Positions 35,931 to 44,288 of a stretch of DNA of 64,000 nucleotides are shown here, piece after piece. The notes under the pieces were generated by a model, which made no database searches, was not told the DNA's origin, and saw nothing but the letters and a program-made list of their open reading frames with translations. Each line of letters begins with the position of its first letter. The first letter of the stretch is position 1. Position numbers and translations under genes: made by a program. Origin of the DNA: Ohtaekwangia sp035628875 (GTDB lineage: Bacteria > Bacteroidota > Bacteroidia > Cytophagales > Cyclobacteriaceae); contig DASPIZ010000016.1 in NCBI GenBank assembly GCA_035628875.1, forward strand, positions 1-64,000. Direction: 5' to 3'.

Positions 35931-36280
35931 AAATCTTTTTTAAAAGTGTGCGGTTTGCCGTCCAGGGGCTACGGTGGGCACTTCAGGGAAGAAATTTTCG
36001 AATCCAGTGTGTTGTTGCTTTTTTTGTGGTTGTGTTTGGTATTACGGTTGGTCTAGGCGCATTTGAATGGGTCATCATACTCTTATTAATTGGCCTCGTT
36101 CTTTCGATGGAGACCATGAATTCTGCCATTGAAAATCTGGTCAATATGATTTCACCCGAGTACCATCCGTTGGCAGGAAGAATTAAAGACCTTGCAGCCG
36201 GGGCGGTACTGATTGTCGCCATCGTGGCAGCGGTCATCGGAATTATTATTTTTAGTAAATATGTAATGTCGTTTAGTTAA
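35927..36280 (+). CDS. dgkA: Diacylglycerol kinase, DgkA type
   Basis: Small membrane kinase of 117 residues that phosphorylates diacylglycerol or undecaprenol. Three hydrophobic helices are visible with the signature EWVIILLLIGLVLSMETMNSAIE and, further on, RIKDLAAGAVLIVAIVAA. The last codons (MSFS and the stop) are supplied by the left arm of the inverted-repeat element at 36265-36349, so the natural C-terminus may have been changed by that insertion. Coupled to the MurG-like gene by a 4-bp overlap. In Gram-positives and many Bacteroidota this family acts on undecaprenol, which would fit the envelope context. Confidence 0.9.
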   Translation: MKIFFKSVRFAVQGLRWALQGRNFRIQCVVAFFVVVFGITVGLGAFEWVIILLLIGLVLSMETMNSAIENLVNMISPEYHPLAGRIKDLAAGAVLIVAIVAAVIGIIIFSKYVMSFS

Positions 36281-36349
36281 GCTTCCATAAAAACCTCCCA
36301 CGGAGAGGGCACGGTGAGGCCGTAAAAACAAGCTTAACTAAACGACATT
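36265..36349. repeat. Dispersed element with perfect 20-bp terminal inverted repeat
   Basis: AATGTCGTTTAGTTAAGCTT (36265-36284) and its exact complement (36330-36349) enclose 45 bp containing CTCCCACGGAGAGGGCACGG and GGTGAGGC. The same GCTTAACTAAACGACAT occurs again near 51622, also after a GGGTGAGGC segment. The left arm provides the dgkA stop codon. No transposase is present, so it would be a non-autonomous element or REP-like repeat. Confidence 0.8.
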
Positions 36350-36365
36350 GATATTTGTATTGGTG

Positions 36366-36373
36366 TATTTTTG
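36366..36373 (+). promoter_or_regulatory. TAnnTTTG -7 box directly before the TatD gene
   Basis: TATTTTTG matches the Bacteroidota -7 consensus and lies four bases (AAAC) before the ATG. A start site at or next to the ATG would make a leaderless mRNA. The -33 region is not convincing because the inverted-repeat element abuts it. Confidence 0.45.
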
Positions 36374-36377
36374 AAAC

Positions 36378-37169
36378 ATGAAAGCGGAACAACTAGATGC
36401 AGGTGATTTTATAGACACCCATGCGCATATTTATATGGATGAGTTTGCAGCAGATCGCAACGATATGCTGGCACGGGCATCGGAACAACAGGTTCGAAAA
36501 ATCTATCTGCCCAACGTTGACCATACATCAATTGATAACATGCTTGAGTTGGAAAGCAGGTCACAAGGCCAGTGTATTGCCATGATGGGGCTCCATCCTT
36601 GCTATGTAAAAAAGGAGTTTCATCGTGAACTTTATCGTGTTGAAGAATGGTTGGCCAGGAGAAAATTTGTAGCAATTGGTGAAATCGGTACAGATTTATA
36701 TTGGGATAAAACATTTTGGGAGCAACAAAAAGAAGCGTTCACCATACAAGTGAATTGGGCCAAAAAGTATAAACTTCCTGTCATCATCCACTGTCGCGAA
36801 AGTATTAATGAAACCATTGAACTTGTAGAACAATTGAAAGACGACAACCTGACAGGGATTTTTCATTGCTTTTCAGGAGATGTGGATCAGGCAAAGCGGA
36901 TCACTGGTCTGAAATTTTATCTTGGTATTGGAGGCGTCGCTACTTTTAAAAAAGGCGGGTTGGATAACGTATTGCCGGAAATTTCAATGGAACACCTTGT
37001 TTTGGAAACCGATAGTCCATACCTCGCACCGGTTCCGCACCGTGGAAAACGAAATGAACCTTCGTACATTCCACTGATTGCAAGCAGGGTGGCTGAATTG
37101 AAACAAGTTTCCATTGACCAGGTTCAACAGTTTACGTCTGACAATGCACGTAATCTTTTTTCTCAATAA
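36378..37169 (+). CDS. TatD family metal-dependent hydrolase
   Basis: TIM-barrel hydrolase of 263 residues. Metal-site segments in order: FIDTHAHIYMDEF near residue 12, AIGEIGTDLYWDK near 97 with the conserved Glu, PVIIHCRES near 136, GIFHCFSGD near 160 and LVLETDSPYLAP near 213. TatD proteins are exonucleases or deoxyribonucleases linked to DNA repair, though in vivo roles vary. Monocistronic with its own promoter-like box. The asparaginase gene follows after 58 bp. Confidence 0.93.
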   Translation: MKAEQLDAGDFIDTHAHIYMDEFAADRNDMLARASEQQVRKIYLPNVDHTSIDNMLELESRSQGQCIAMMGLHPCYVKKEFHRELYRVEEWLARRKFVAIGEIGTDLYWDKTFWEQQKEAFTIQVNWAKKYKLPVIIHCRESINETIELVEQLKDDNLTGIFHCFSGDVDQAKRITGLKFYLGIGGVATFKKGGLDNVLPEISMEHLVLETDSPYLAPVPHRGKRNEPSYIPLIASRVAELKQVSIDQVQQFTSDNARNLFSQ

Positions 37170-37227
37170 TATTCACGGATGTAAATCATTTTCCTAAAAT
37201 TTTGATTTTTGTGATGAACTACGATTT

Positions 37228-38289
37228 ATGGATTTAAAGAAGGTTAGTATTAACACAGCTTTGCCAGGGAAACCACGCGCAAGGGTTCTGATCATTTATA
37301 CTGGAGGTACGTTTGGCATGATGAGCAATGATGATAGCGTGCTTATTCCTTTCGATTTTTCTGTGATTGTAGAGCATTTGCCTATACTGCGGAGTTTATT
37401 GCTGGAGATGACCGTGATTTCCTTCGAGAAACCAATTGACTCGTCGAACATTGATCCCGTTCATTGGCAAACCATAGGCAAAATTATCAATGAAAATTAC
37501 GTTACGAATGACGGGTTTGTGGTTTTACATGGAACAGATACCATGGCATTTACGGCATCAGCATTAAGTTTTATGCTGGAGGGGTTAAGCAAACCTGTTA
37601 TATTCACCGGGGCTCAACTACCAATCAGTGAACCGCGGTCTGATGCACGCGAAAACTTAATTACCGCCTTGGATATTGCCTCGGCAAGGAAAGATGGTAA
37701 GGCACTCGTGCCGGAAGTTTGTATTTATTTTGATTACGAACTGCTTCGCGGAAACCGTTCCAGTAAAGCGGAAAGCATGCAGTTTGATGCGTTCGATTCA
37801 GGTAATTATCCGCCCTTGGCAAAAGCCGGCGTAAAGATTGATTATAACTTCGCTGTCATTCGACCTGCGGAAGACAAACCGGTTAAGTTCCGATCGAATC
37901 TGAATCTGAACATTTCTATTCTAAAATTATTTCCTGGGATAACACAACCCGTTGTGCATGCGTTACTGAATTCCGAAGGACTGAAAGCTGTGGTTCTTGA
38001 AACTTACGGATCTGGAAATGCACCCACATTGCCCTGGCTCATTGATGAATTGGAAATGGCCATACAACGCGGTGTGATTATCGTCAATATATCGCAATGC
38101 TCCGGTGGAAGGGTGCTTCAGGGACGTTATGAAACCAGTCGCAAGTTGCAGCAGATCGGCGTGATTAGCGGAGTAGACATGACCACCGAGGCTGCAGTTA
38201 CAAAACTTATGCTTTTGCTTGGAGAATACGGCGAAAGCCGTACACGTGAATTGATCGGCTCGTCCTTAGCCGGCGAACTGACTGCTTAA
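37228..38289 (+). CDS. ansA: Type I asparaginase
   Basis: Hydrolyses L-asparagine to aspartate and ammonia, in the cytoplasm (no signal peptide). The 353-residue protein has both catalytic motifs: VLIIYTGGTFGMM near residue 23 with the first threonine, and FVVLHGTDTMAFTASAL near 93 with the second threonine-aspartate pair. The C-terminal domain includes LETYGSGNAPT. Monocistronic; 172 bp of unremarkable sequence separate it from tRNA-Ser. Confidence 0.95.
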   Translation: MDLKKVSINTALPGKPRARVLIIYTGGTFGMMSNDDSVLIPFDFSVIVEHLPILRSLLLEMTVISFEKPIDSSNIDPVHWQTIGKIINENYVTNDGFVVLHGTDTMAFTASALSFMLEGLSKPVIFTGAQLPISEPRSDARENLITALDIASARKDGKALVPEVCIYFDYELLRGNRSSKAESMQFDAFDSGNYPPLAKAGVKIDYNFAVIRPAEDKPVKFRSNLNLNISILKLFPGITQPVVHALLNSEGLKAVVLETYGSGNAPTLPWLIDELEMAIQRGVIIVNISQCSGGRVLQGRYETSRKLQQIGVISGVDMTTEAAVTKLMLLLGEYGESRTRELIGSSLAGELTA

Positions 38290-38461
38290 TTAAACGATGA
38301 CATGAGTATTAATTACATCTTTGATTTCTAGGCATGCTGAATGAAGGCATTCAATTCTTGTTTTCCGGGTGATAAAACAGAAATAAGATTGAATTGACGA
38401 CCATCATTCCGAATAGTTGCAAACTGTATATTTTATTGATTTCTTTGCAGCCTTGTTTAAA

Positions 38462-38548
38462 GGAGAGGTGTCCGAGTGGTTTAAGGAGCACGCCTGGAAA
38501 GTGTGTATACTCGAAAGGGTATCGCGGGTTCGAATCCCGCCCTCTCCG
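38462..38548 (+). tRNA. tRNA-Ser: tRNA-Ser (GGA anticodon)
   Basis: An 87-nt cloverleaf: acceptor GGAGAGG pairs with CCTCTCC, anticodon stem CACGC/GTGTG holds the loop CTGGAAA with anticodon GGA (serine UCC/UCU), a long variable arm (TACTCGAAAGGGTA) is typical of class II serine tRNAs, and the T arm is GCGGGTTCGAATCCCGC. The discriminator is G and CCA is not encoded. Followed by a terminator. Confidence 0.97.
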
Positions 38549-38556
38549 CAACCATG

Positions 38557-38585
38557 TAAAACACTGTATTTTGCAGTGTTTTTTA
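38557..38585 (+). terminator. Rho-independent terminator after tRNA-Ser
   Basis: AAAACACTG and CAGTGTTTTT form a nine-base stem around TATTTTG, with a T-run, starting nine bases after the tRNA end. Confidence 0.8.
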
Positions 38586-39002
38586 TCCGCAAGTGAAATT
38601 AAGGCAATCAGCATTCATGCATTAGTGGTCTAAACAAGTCATGTTATACCGCTAACATACCAAGGGGCGGGCATAATTGATAAACACTGCGCTTTGAATA
38701 GTGGCGATCTGATGCTTAATAGTTCGATTTCAGAACCATTCCTACGATTTTGATAAATTATTGGAATGTTAAATAATGTTTACCACAAAAGGCTTAGGTT
38801 GTTACTTACAGCCGCGCTCTTCTCTGAATGTTAAGGTATTACAAAAAAAATAGCCTATACTGTGACTTTATTCTGTCAAATTGATTCTAAACTAAATTTT
38901 CTGAAAGGAGTGCCGCCAGCAGAAAAATTTTAATAAAAGTATTTAGAAATCGACAAAACGTTTAATTTTGGCGCTTTCAAAGCTTACTTTAAACCTTCAA
39001 CT
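38586..39002. other. 417-bp gap before the ExbB/ExbD cluster
   Basis: No gene or RNA is recognisable. TAATTTTG at 38963-38970 fits the TAnnTTTG -7 box and would give a leader of about 28 bases for exbB, but no TTTG is found 19 bases upstream. The middle part is AT-rich. Confidence 0.3.
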
Positions 39003-39824
39003 ATGAAAAAATTATTTGCGATTTTCGCTCTTGTAGGGGTACTGGCGTCCTCTACGCTCCTGGCACAGGAACCGACTGATACTACTCAAGCTGCAGCAAC
39101 TGAAGAACAACAACCTGCTGCTCCAACCCCTGCCGATGACGCAGCTACTACTGATGTAGCTACTGATACAGGTGTTGAAGAAGAAGCATCATTTCACGAA
39201 GTATTAAAAGATCAATTCATTCAAGGTGGTGTTGAATACATGACACCTATTCTTATATGTATGATTATTGGTTTGGCTATCGCCATAGAAAGAATTATTA
39301 CTTTAAACCTGGCGACAACCAATACTCAAAAGTTATTAGGACAAATTGAAGATGCACTTGCAAAAGGTGGCGTTAATGCAGCCTTAGATGTAACCCGCAA
39401 CACAAGAGGACCGGTTGCTTCTATCTTTACACAAGGATTACTTCGCTATTCAGAAGGTATTGATATGGTTGAAAAATCAATTGTATCTTATGGTGGTGTT
39501 GAAATGGGTCGCCTGGAAAGAGGTTTGATTTGGATTTCCCTCATGATTTCTCTTGGTCCAATGCTTGGATTCTTTGGAACCGTTGTAGGGATGGTGCTTG
39601 CCTTCGATGATATCGCAAAGGCTGGTGATATTTCTCCTAACATCGTGGCATCTGGTATGAAAGTGGCCCTTCTTACAACGGTAGGTGGTCTTGTTGTAGG
39701 TATGGTGCTTCAGGTTTTCTATAACTACCTGGTGTCAAAAATCGATTCTTTGGTAAATACAATGGAAGACGCTTCTATTGCCCTTATTGATGTATTAGTA
39801 AAGCATAAGCTTGTAAACAAATAA
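39003..39824 (+). CDS. exbB: ExbB/TolQ/MotA-type proton channel with acidic N-terminal extension
   Basis: Inner-membrane proton-channel subunit that energises outer-membrane processes with ExbD. The 273-residue protein starts with a signal-like segment (to LLAQ, residue ~22), then a Thr/Ala/Glu-rich extracytoplasmic stretch to about residue 65 and three transmembrane regions: YMTPILICMIIGLAIAIE, LIWISLMISLGPMLGFFGT and VALLTTVGGLVVGMVLQVF. The LGFFGTVVGM signature is the proton-channel core. Its neighbours are two ExbD genes, so it is likely the motor for TonB-type uptake or a related system. Confidence 0.93.
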   Translation: MKKLFAIFALVGVLASSTLLAQEPTDTTQAAATEEQQPAAPTPADDAATTDVATDTGVEEEASFHEVLKDQFIQGGVEYMTPILICMIIGLAIAIERIITLNLATTNTQKLLGQIEDALAKGGVNAALDVTRNTRGPVASIFTQGLLRYSEGIDMVEKSIVSYGGVEMGRLERGLIWISLMISLGPMLGFFGTVVGMVLAFDDIAKAGDISPNIVASGMKVALLTTVGGLVVGMVLQVFYNYLVSKIDSLVNTMEDASIALIDVLVKHKLVNK

Positions 39825-39830
39825 GATAAT

Positions 39831-40148
39831 ATGCTGGATTTTGGACTGTATCTTTTTTACGCGATGACAGCTATTGCTGTTCTTGGAGCGGTAGGTTTTG
39901 CGATTTTCAATGCCATACAAACGCCCGGCTCACTGGTAAAATCACTTATCGGAATTGGAGCGTTGCTTGCATTGTTTGGGGTTGCTTATGCACTCTCTGG
40001 AAATGAAGTTACTACGGCACACCGTGCACTTGGTGTTTCCGAAAGTACTTCAAAATTGATTGGTGCAGGGTTAATCCTTTTTTACCTTTCCCTTGTGCTG
40101 GGAATAATAGCACTTCTTTATTCTGAAATATCTAAAGCCTTTAAATAA
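39831..40148 (+). CDS. Small membrane protein of unknown function in the ExbB/ExbD operon
   Basis: A 105-residue protein that is almost entirely hydrophobic, with three predicted helices (YLFYAMTAIAVLGAVGFAIF; SLIGIGALLALFGVAYAL; LIGAGLILFYLSLVLGIIAL) joined by short loops. It starts six bases after exbB and its stop overlaps the first exbD by one base, so it is part of the operon. I recognise no domain. Possible roles include an assembly or accessory subunit of the ExbB-ExbD complex; this is inference from position and topology only. Confidence 0.8.
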   Translation: MLDFGLYLFYAMTAIAVLGAVGFAIFNAIQTPGSLVKSLIGIGALLALFGVAYALSGNEVTTAHRALGVSESTSKLIGAGLILFYLSLVLGIIALLYSEISKAFK

Positions 40149-40723
40149 TGGCAAGATCAACACCGGAAATTCCCAACGCTTCAATGGCGGATATCGCTTT
40201 CCTCCTGTTGACGTTCTTTTTGATGACGACAACAGTGGCGAACGATAAAGGGATATTAACGACGCTTCCTCCGCCACCGGAGGTTCAGCCACCAGATGTC
40301 GAAATTCACGAGCGTAACTTGTTTAAAATACAGGTGAACTCATTCGACAATGTGCTGGTTGAAGGAGAACCGTGGCAGGGAACCGATCGCGAAATGATCG
40401 ATAACATCAAAAAATTTGTATTGAATTACGGTAATGACCCTGAGTCGTCGGAATCACCAGCTGATGCAATCGTTTCGCTGAAAACGGACAGGGGAACTAC
40501 CCATAAAAAATTCATTCAGATTTTAGATAATGCCGAAGCAGCCTATAATGAAATTTATGCTGATCGTGCAGGTGTATCGGTAGAAGAATGGCGTGAAATT
40601 TCTGCTGATCCACAACCGGAGACAAAAGCGATATACGACAAAGGTCGCGGTCTTACGCCGGATGGAAAGCTAGAGATACCGAAAGCAATTTCCATTGCTG
40701 AACCAACGAAAATTGGAGGTTAA
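40148..40723 (+). CDS. exbD: ExbD/TolR-family protein, first copy
   Basis: The 191-residue protein has a single N-terminal membrane helix preceded by the ExbD-type NASMADIAFLLLTFFLM with its critical Asp in the membrane, and a long extracytoplasmic domain (residues ~35-191) with a proline-rich start (TLPPPPEVQPPDVEI). It is longer than typical ExbD (about 140 residues) and carries extra sequence near residues 95-175. Located between the unknown membrane protein and the second exbD, 19 bp apart. Confidence 0.9.
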   Translation: MARSTPEIPNASMADIAFLLLTFFLMTTTVANDKGILTTLPPPPEVQPPDVEIHERNLFKIQVNSFDNVLVEGEPWQGTDREMIDNIKKFVLNYGNDPESSESPADAIVSLKTDRGTTHKKFIQILDNAEAAYNEIYADRAGVSVEEWREISADPQPETKAIYDKGRGLTPDGKLEIPKAISIAEPTKIGG

Positions 40724-40741
40724 TTAAACGAAGGAGTCATT

Positions 40742-41203
40742 ATGTCAAAATTCAAAAAGAAAGCAAACGTAAAACAGGAGATACCAACTTCTTCAATGCC
40801 CGATGTGGTGTTCATGTTGTTGTTCTTCTTTATGGTGACCACGCAAATGCGTGATACCAGTATTACGGTTGAACAGCGGATGCCAGCAGCTTCTCAGCTA
40901 AAGAAGTTAGCCAAGAAGTCATTGATTGCCTACTTGTATATTGGTAAGCCAAAAAAAGAAGAACTTGGTGACGAAGCTAAAATCCAGGGTAATGATCAAT
41001 TTCTCGAACCCCGCCAAATAATTCAATGGGTAAATAGTGAAAAAGCGAAACTTGAAGAATTTCAACGTGAAGCCATCACCATCTCTCTGAAGGTTGACAA
41101 TGAAGCAAAACGCGGCATTATCGCCGACGTGGAAACCGAATTAAGAAAGGCTAACGCGAGAAAAGTTCTTTATTCCGCTGTAGGGAAAAGAGCAGAAGAG
41201 TAA
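40742..41203 (+). CDS. exbD: ExbD/TolR-family protein, second copy
   Basis: The 153-residue protein has the N-terminal helix PTSSMPDVVFMLLFFFMV with the conserved membrane Asp, and a compact extracytoplasmic domain. Two non-identical ExbD proteins with one ExbB is a recurring Bacteroidota arrangement, suggesting a hetero-oligomeric stator. A strong terminator follows. Confidence 0.9.
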   Translation: MSKFKKKANVKQEIPTSSMPDVVFMLLFFFMVTTQMRDTSITVEQRMPAASQLKKLAKKSLIAYLYIGKPKKEELGDEAKIQGNDQFLEPRQIIQWVNSEKAKLEEFQREAITISLKVDNEAKRGIIADVETELRKANARKVLYSAVGKRAEE

Positions 41204-41230
41204 GATTATTTCCATAGTATTAAATAAATT

Positions 41231-41262
41231 GCCTCCCGACTTAACAACGGGAGGCTTTTTTT
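41231..41262 (+). terminator. Rho-independent terminator of the ExbB/ExbD operon
   Basis: A perfect eight-base stem (GCCTCCCG/CGGGAGGC) with loop ACTTAACAA and a run of seven T. The T-run abuts the ATG of the next gene. Confidence 0.9.
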
Positions 41263-42603
41263 ATGGATGGAATTGTAGCCGCAACACATTTAAACAATCC
41301 AAAGACTGTAAGGGCCTGGTACATGTACGACTGGGCGAATTCAGTCTATACGCTCGTAATCACGACGGCGATCTTCCCGATTTATTATAAAGCGATAGCC
41401 GCAGAGTCGGGCTCCGACCAGCTTACTTTATTGGGTATAACCCTTCAGAATTCAGTTTTGTACTCCTATGCGCTTTCATTTTCTTTTCTCGTTGTAGCAT
41501 TGATACTCCCATTTCTGTCCGGAACGGCTGATTATTCAGGAAACAAAAAAACGTTTATGAAAGCGTTTGTCTGGATGGGTAGTCTCGCGTGTATGGGACT
41601 TTATTTTTTTGATGGAATCGATATGCTTTGGTGGGGTATAGCGTGTTCCATTCTTGCGAGCATTGGCTATTCCGGAAGTCTTGTCTTTTATGATGCATTC
41701 CTCCCGGAAATTGTAACAGAAGATCGTTATGATTCAACCAGTGCGCGGGGATACTCCATGGGCTATTATGGTAGTGTAATTCTCATGATTGTTTGCCTTA
41801 TCATCATTATGAATCCTTTCTCATTCGGATTCACCGGAACACCAAAAGAAGCAGGACTGCATGCTACGCGGTTTACGTTTTTACTTGTCGGCCTTTGGTG
41901 GATCGGATTTTCATACATCCCGTTCAGTATTTTGCCAGACAATCCGTATGGACGTAAGCCGCAAGGTAATATATGGTTTAAGGGCTATGCTGAGCTTCGT
42001 AAAGTGTGGCTAAGCTTAAAGCACCAACGACATTTAAAGAAATATCTGCTTGCATTTTTCTTTTATAATATGGGTGTACAAACAGTAATGTACCTCGCCA
42101 CTTTATTCGGAACCGATGTGCTTCATCTTGAAGAAGACAGCCTCATAAAAACGGTAGTAATAATTCAACTGGTCGGCGCCTTCGGTGCATGGCTCTTTGC
42201 GCGGGTATCGTATCATAAAGGAAATCGGTTCTCTCTGGTGCTGATGAACAGCATCTGGATTGCCGTATGTGTCGGTGCTTATTTCGTTGCCAATGAATAT
42301 CATTTTTATGCGCTCGCCTTTGTAGTGGGAATGATCATGGGGGGAATTCAATCCCTATCGCGCGCAACCTATTCAAAACTTATTCCGGCAAACACAATCG
42401 ATCATGCTTCATACTTTAGTTTTTATGACGTGACGTACAATCTCTCAATTGTTATCGGTACGTTTTCATATGGACTCGTAAACCAGTTAACCGGAAGCAT
42501 GCGCAATAGTGTACTCGCACTTGCCCTGTTTTTTGTAATCGGGCTGGTATTTTTGCTTTCTGTAAAATTCGAAAAAGGCTATCGATCAGAAGTCATTGAT
42601 TAA
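41263..42603 (+). CDS. UMF1/ATG22-like MFS transporter
   Basis: Integral membrane protein of 446 residues with 11-12 hydrophobic helices. The N-terminal RAWYMYDWANSVYTLVI matches the UMF1 family (related to yeast vacuolar Atg22 amino-acid exporters). Further family patterns: FWMGSLACMGLYFF-like segments and GGIQSLSRATYSKLIP in the C-terminal half. Substrate unknown. Its ATG starts directly at the end of the T-run of the preceding terminator, so transcription must come from read-through or from a promoter embedded there. Confidence 0.88.
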   Translation: MDGIVAATHLNNPKTVRAWYMYDWANSVYTLVITTAIFPIYYKAIAAESGSDQLTLLGITLQNSVLYSYALSFSFLVVALILPFLSGTADYSGNKKTFMKAFVWMGSLACMGLYFFDGIDMLWWGIACSILASIGYSGSLVFYDAFLPEIVTEDRYDSTSARGYSMGYYGSVILMIVCLIIIMNPFSFGFTGTPKEAGLHATRFTFLLVGLWWIGFSYIPFSILPDNPYGRKPQGNIWFKGYAELRKVWLSLKHQRHLKKYLLAFFFYNMGVQTVMYLATLFGTDVLHLEEDSLIKTVVIIQLVGAFGAWLFARVSYHKGNRFSLVLMNSIWIAVCVGAYFVANEYHFYALAFVVGMIMGGIQSLSRATYSKLIPANTIDHASYFSFYDVTYNLSIVIGTFSYGLVNQLTGSMRNSVLALALFFVIGLVFLLSVKFEKGYRSEVID

Positions 42604-42679
42604 GTCAAGGTTGACTTGCCATAGCATGGTTGTCCATTGCATACTTTGTCGCGCATCGATGCGCTAACGATGGAGAGAA

Positions 42680-42886
42680 ATAGCTGTGAGCTATGCGTTG
42701 CGAGCTGCCTTTTGTCAGGTATTAAATTCCGAGCTTGCTTACGTTCGAAGTTGTTTCGCTTACCCAAACAGTTTTCGAACACAACCTCAAACCTCAAACC
42801 TCGAACCTCGAACCTCAGACAATTCCGCAAGCGTTTCGCTTTCGCAAGCCAACTTTGAATCATGAACTTTGAACCATGAACTAATA
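42680..42886. repeat. Heptad repeat array, locus 7, between convergent genes
   Basis: TGTGAGC/TGCGAGC units near 42685, five perfect AACCTCA/AACCTCG steps (42783-42817) and, after a spacer ACAATTCCGCAAGCG, AACTTTG/AATCATG/AACTTTG/AACCATG steps (42851-42878). The last block ends at the stop codon of the AMP nucleosidase gene. Confidence 0.85.
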
Positions 42887-43651
42887 ACGAAGATGTTTCA
42901 CCGTTACACCGTTATTGATGAGTTGTTTGAGCGAATCGATACCGATGCGCAAATGAAGATCAACATATGATTTTGTTACATTGATGTCGCTTACTTCTGT
43001 TTTTACACCTTCCGGTACCATGGGTTGATCGGATACAAGCAGTAGGGCACCCGTTGGTATTTTGTTGTGAAAGGCGGTGGTAAAAATGGTTGCTGTTTCC
43101 ATATCAATAGCCTGTGGTCTGATCTTTCGCAGATACGCTTTGAATTCTTCGTCCCACTCCCATACTCTTCGGTTCGTGGTATAAACCGTGCCTGTCCAAT
43201 AGTCTTTGCCATGGTCGCGGATGGTTGTTGAGATCGCCTTTTGTAAGGCAAACGCAGGCAGTGCTGGCACCTCAGGTGGAAAATAATCATTTGAAGTTCC
43301 TTCACCGCGAATTGCAGCAATGGGCAGGATCAAATCACCGATGTCGTTTTTCTTTTTCAATCCGCCGCACTTTCCAAGAAATAGTGCGCCTTTCGGAGAG
43401 ATGGCGCTAAGACAATCCATTACCGTTGCTGCATTTGGGCTGCCCATACCGAAATTAATGATGGTTATACCTTCGGCCGTCGCACTTCGCATGGGGCGAT
43501 CAATGCCATTGACGGGGACGTTGTGAAGTTCTGCGAACATTTTAACATAGTTATCGAAATTCGTAAGCAGGATGTATTCCCCAAAGTCGGCCAATGCCTG
43601 ACCAGTATATCTTGGTAACCAGTTTTCGACAATCTCTTTTTTTGTTTTCAT
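42881..43651 (-). CDS. AMP nucleosidase
   Basis: Hydrolyses AMP to adenine and ribose 5-phosphate. The 256-residue enzyme corresponds to the catalytic domain of the E. coli Amn protein (484 residues) without its N-terminal regulatory domain, the form found in Bacteroidota. Phosphorylase/nucleosidase-fold motifs: GITIINFGMGSPNAATVMD, FLGKCGGLKKKNDIGDLIL, AIDMETATIFTTAF with the catalytic Glu and LLVSDQPMVPEGVKT near the end. Its stop codon TAG is directly continued by a heptad array. Confidence 0.92.
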   Translation of the reverse strand: MKTKKEIVENWLPRYTGQALADFGEYILLTNFDNYVKMFAELHNVPVNGIDRPMRSATAEGITIINFGMGSPNAATVMDCLSAISPKGALFLGKCGGLKKKNDIGDLILPIAAIRGEGTSNDYFPPEVPALPAFALQKAISTTIRDHGKDYWTGTVYTTNRRVWEWDEEFKAYLRKIRPQAIDMETATIFTTAFHNKIPTGALLLVSDQPMVPEGVKTEVSDINVTKSYVDLHLRIGIDSLKQLINNGVTVKHLRY

Positions 43652-43750
43652 AACTGCCTGAATCTATCTGATTGCTAAATTTTCTTTGCGTTGTAAAGAC
43701 CAGTTCCACTTTCCTGTGATTAAAATATTAAAAATTAAAAAATTAAATTG

Positions 43751-43787
43751 GACCTCAAATCTTCCAACTTTCAATCTTCCAATTTTG
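43751..43787. repeat. Short degenerate repeat before the HsdR-N gene
   Basis: CAAATCTTCCAACTTTCAAT and CTTCCAATTTT show the same 7- to 8-bp rhythm as the heptad arrays in weaker form. Confidence 0.4.
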
Positions 43788-43834
43788 TTTTTACTTTGAA
43801 TTGCGTTATTTGACTACCTCATTTCCGTCATAAT

Positions 43835-44284
43835 TTGATACAACTCAATTTGCCTCCTTTCGAATATAAGGTAAAGAAAGCTGAAGATAAACTTTGGATT
43901 TTTGATGTTATCCGCAAAAAATACATCGTGCTTTTACCGGAGGAATGGGTAAGACAACATTTTATCCATTATCTGCTGACGCATGATTATCCAAAGTCGT
44001 TGATCAGGATAGAGGGCGGCTTGTTATTTAACCAGTTAAAAAAACGCGCCGACATTGTCGTCTTTGACAGGACCGGTAAGCCGTGGATGATCATAGAATG
44101 TAAATCACCAGAAATCTCCATCAGTGATGAAACACTTTTTCAGGCTGCGGTATATAATAAAACGTTGCAAGCTAGTATGCTGGTTGTCACCAATGGGTTA
44201 ACACATCTTTATGCTGAAGTCAACTGGAAGCAGGGGACAACGCAAAAGCTTCACGCATTACCGGCTTTTCCTGCTTTGTCTTAA
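43835..44284 (+). CDS. HsdR N-terminal domain protein (PD-(D/E)XK-like)
   Basis: The 149-residue protein corresponds to the nuclease-type N-terminal domain of type I restriction R subunits. Catalytic-like motifs are present: RADIVVFDRTGKPWMIIECK with the D and ExK. It stands alone with no helicase domain, HsdM or HsdS nearby, so it is not part of a restriction system here; such single-domain proteins are common in the phylum and may act in repair. The start is TTG because the family N-terminus (IQLNLPPFEYK) begins there. Confidence 0.85.
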   Translation: MIQLNLPPFEYKVKKAEDKLWIFDVIRKKYIVLLPEEWVRQHFIHYLLTHDYPKSLIRIEGGLLFNQLKKRADIVVFDRTGKPWMIIECKSPEISISDETLFQAAVYNKTLQASMLVVTNGLTHLYAEVNWKQGTTQKLHALPAFPALS

Positions 44285-44288
44285 AATC

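Noticed and set aside
146..42886. Heptad arrays as CRISPR
   Set aside because: Units are 7 bp, degenerate and contiguous; there are no 25- to 40-bp direct repeats with unique spacers and no cas genes.
43835..44284. Part of a type I restriction-modification system
   Set aside because: Only the N-terminal HsdR-like nuclease domain is present; no helicase, methylase or specificity gene is near.
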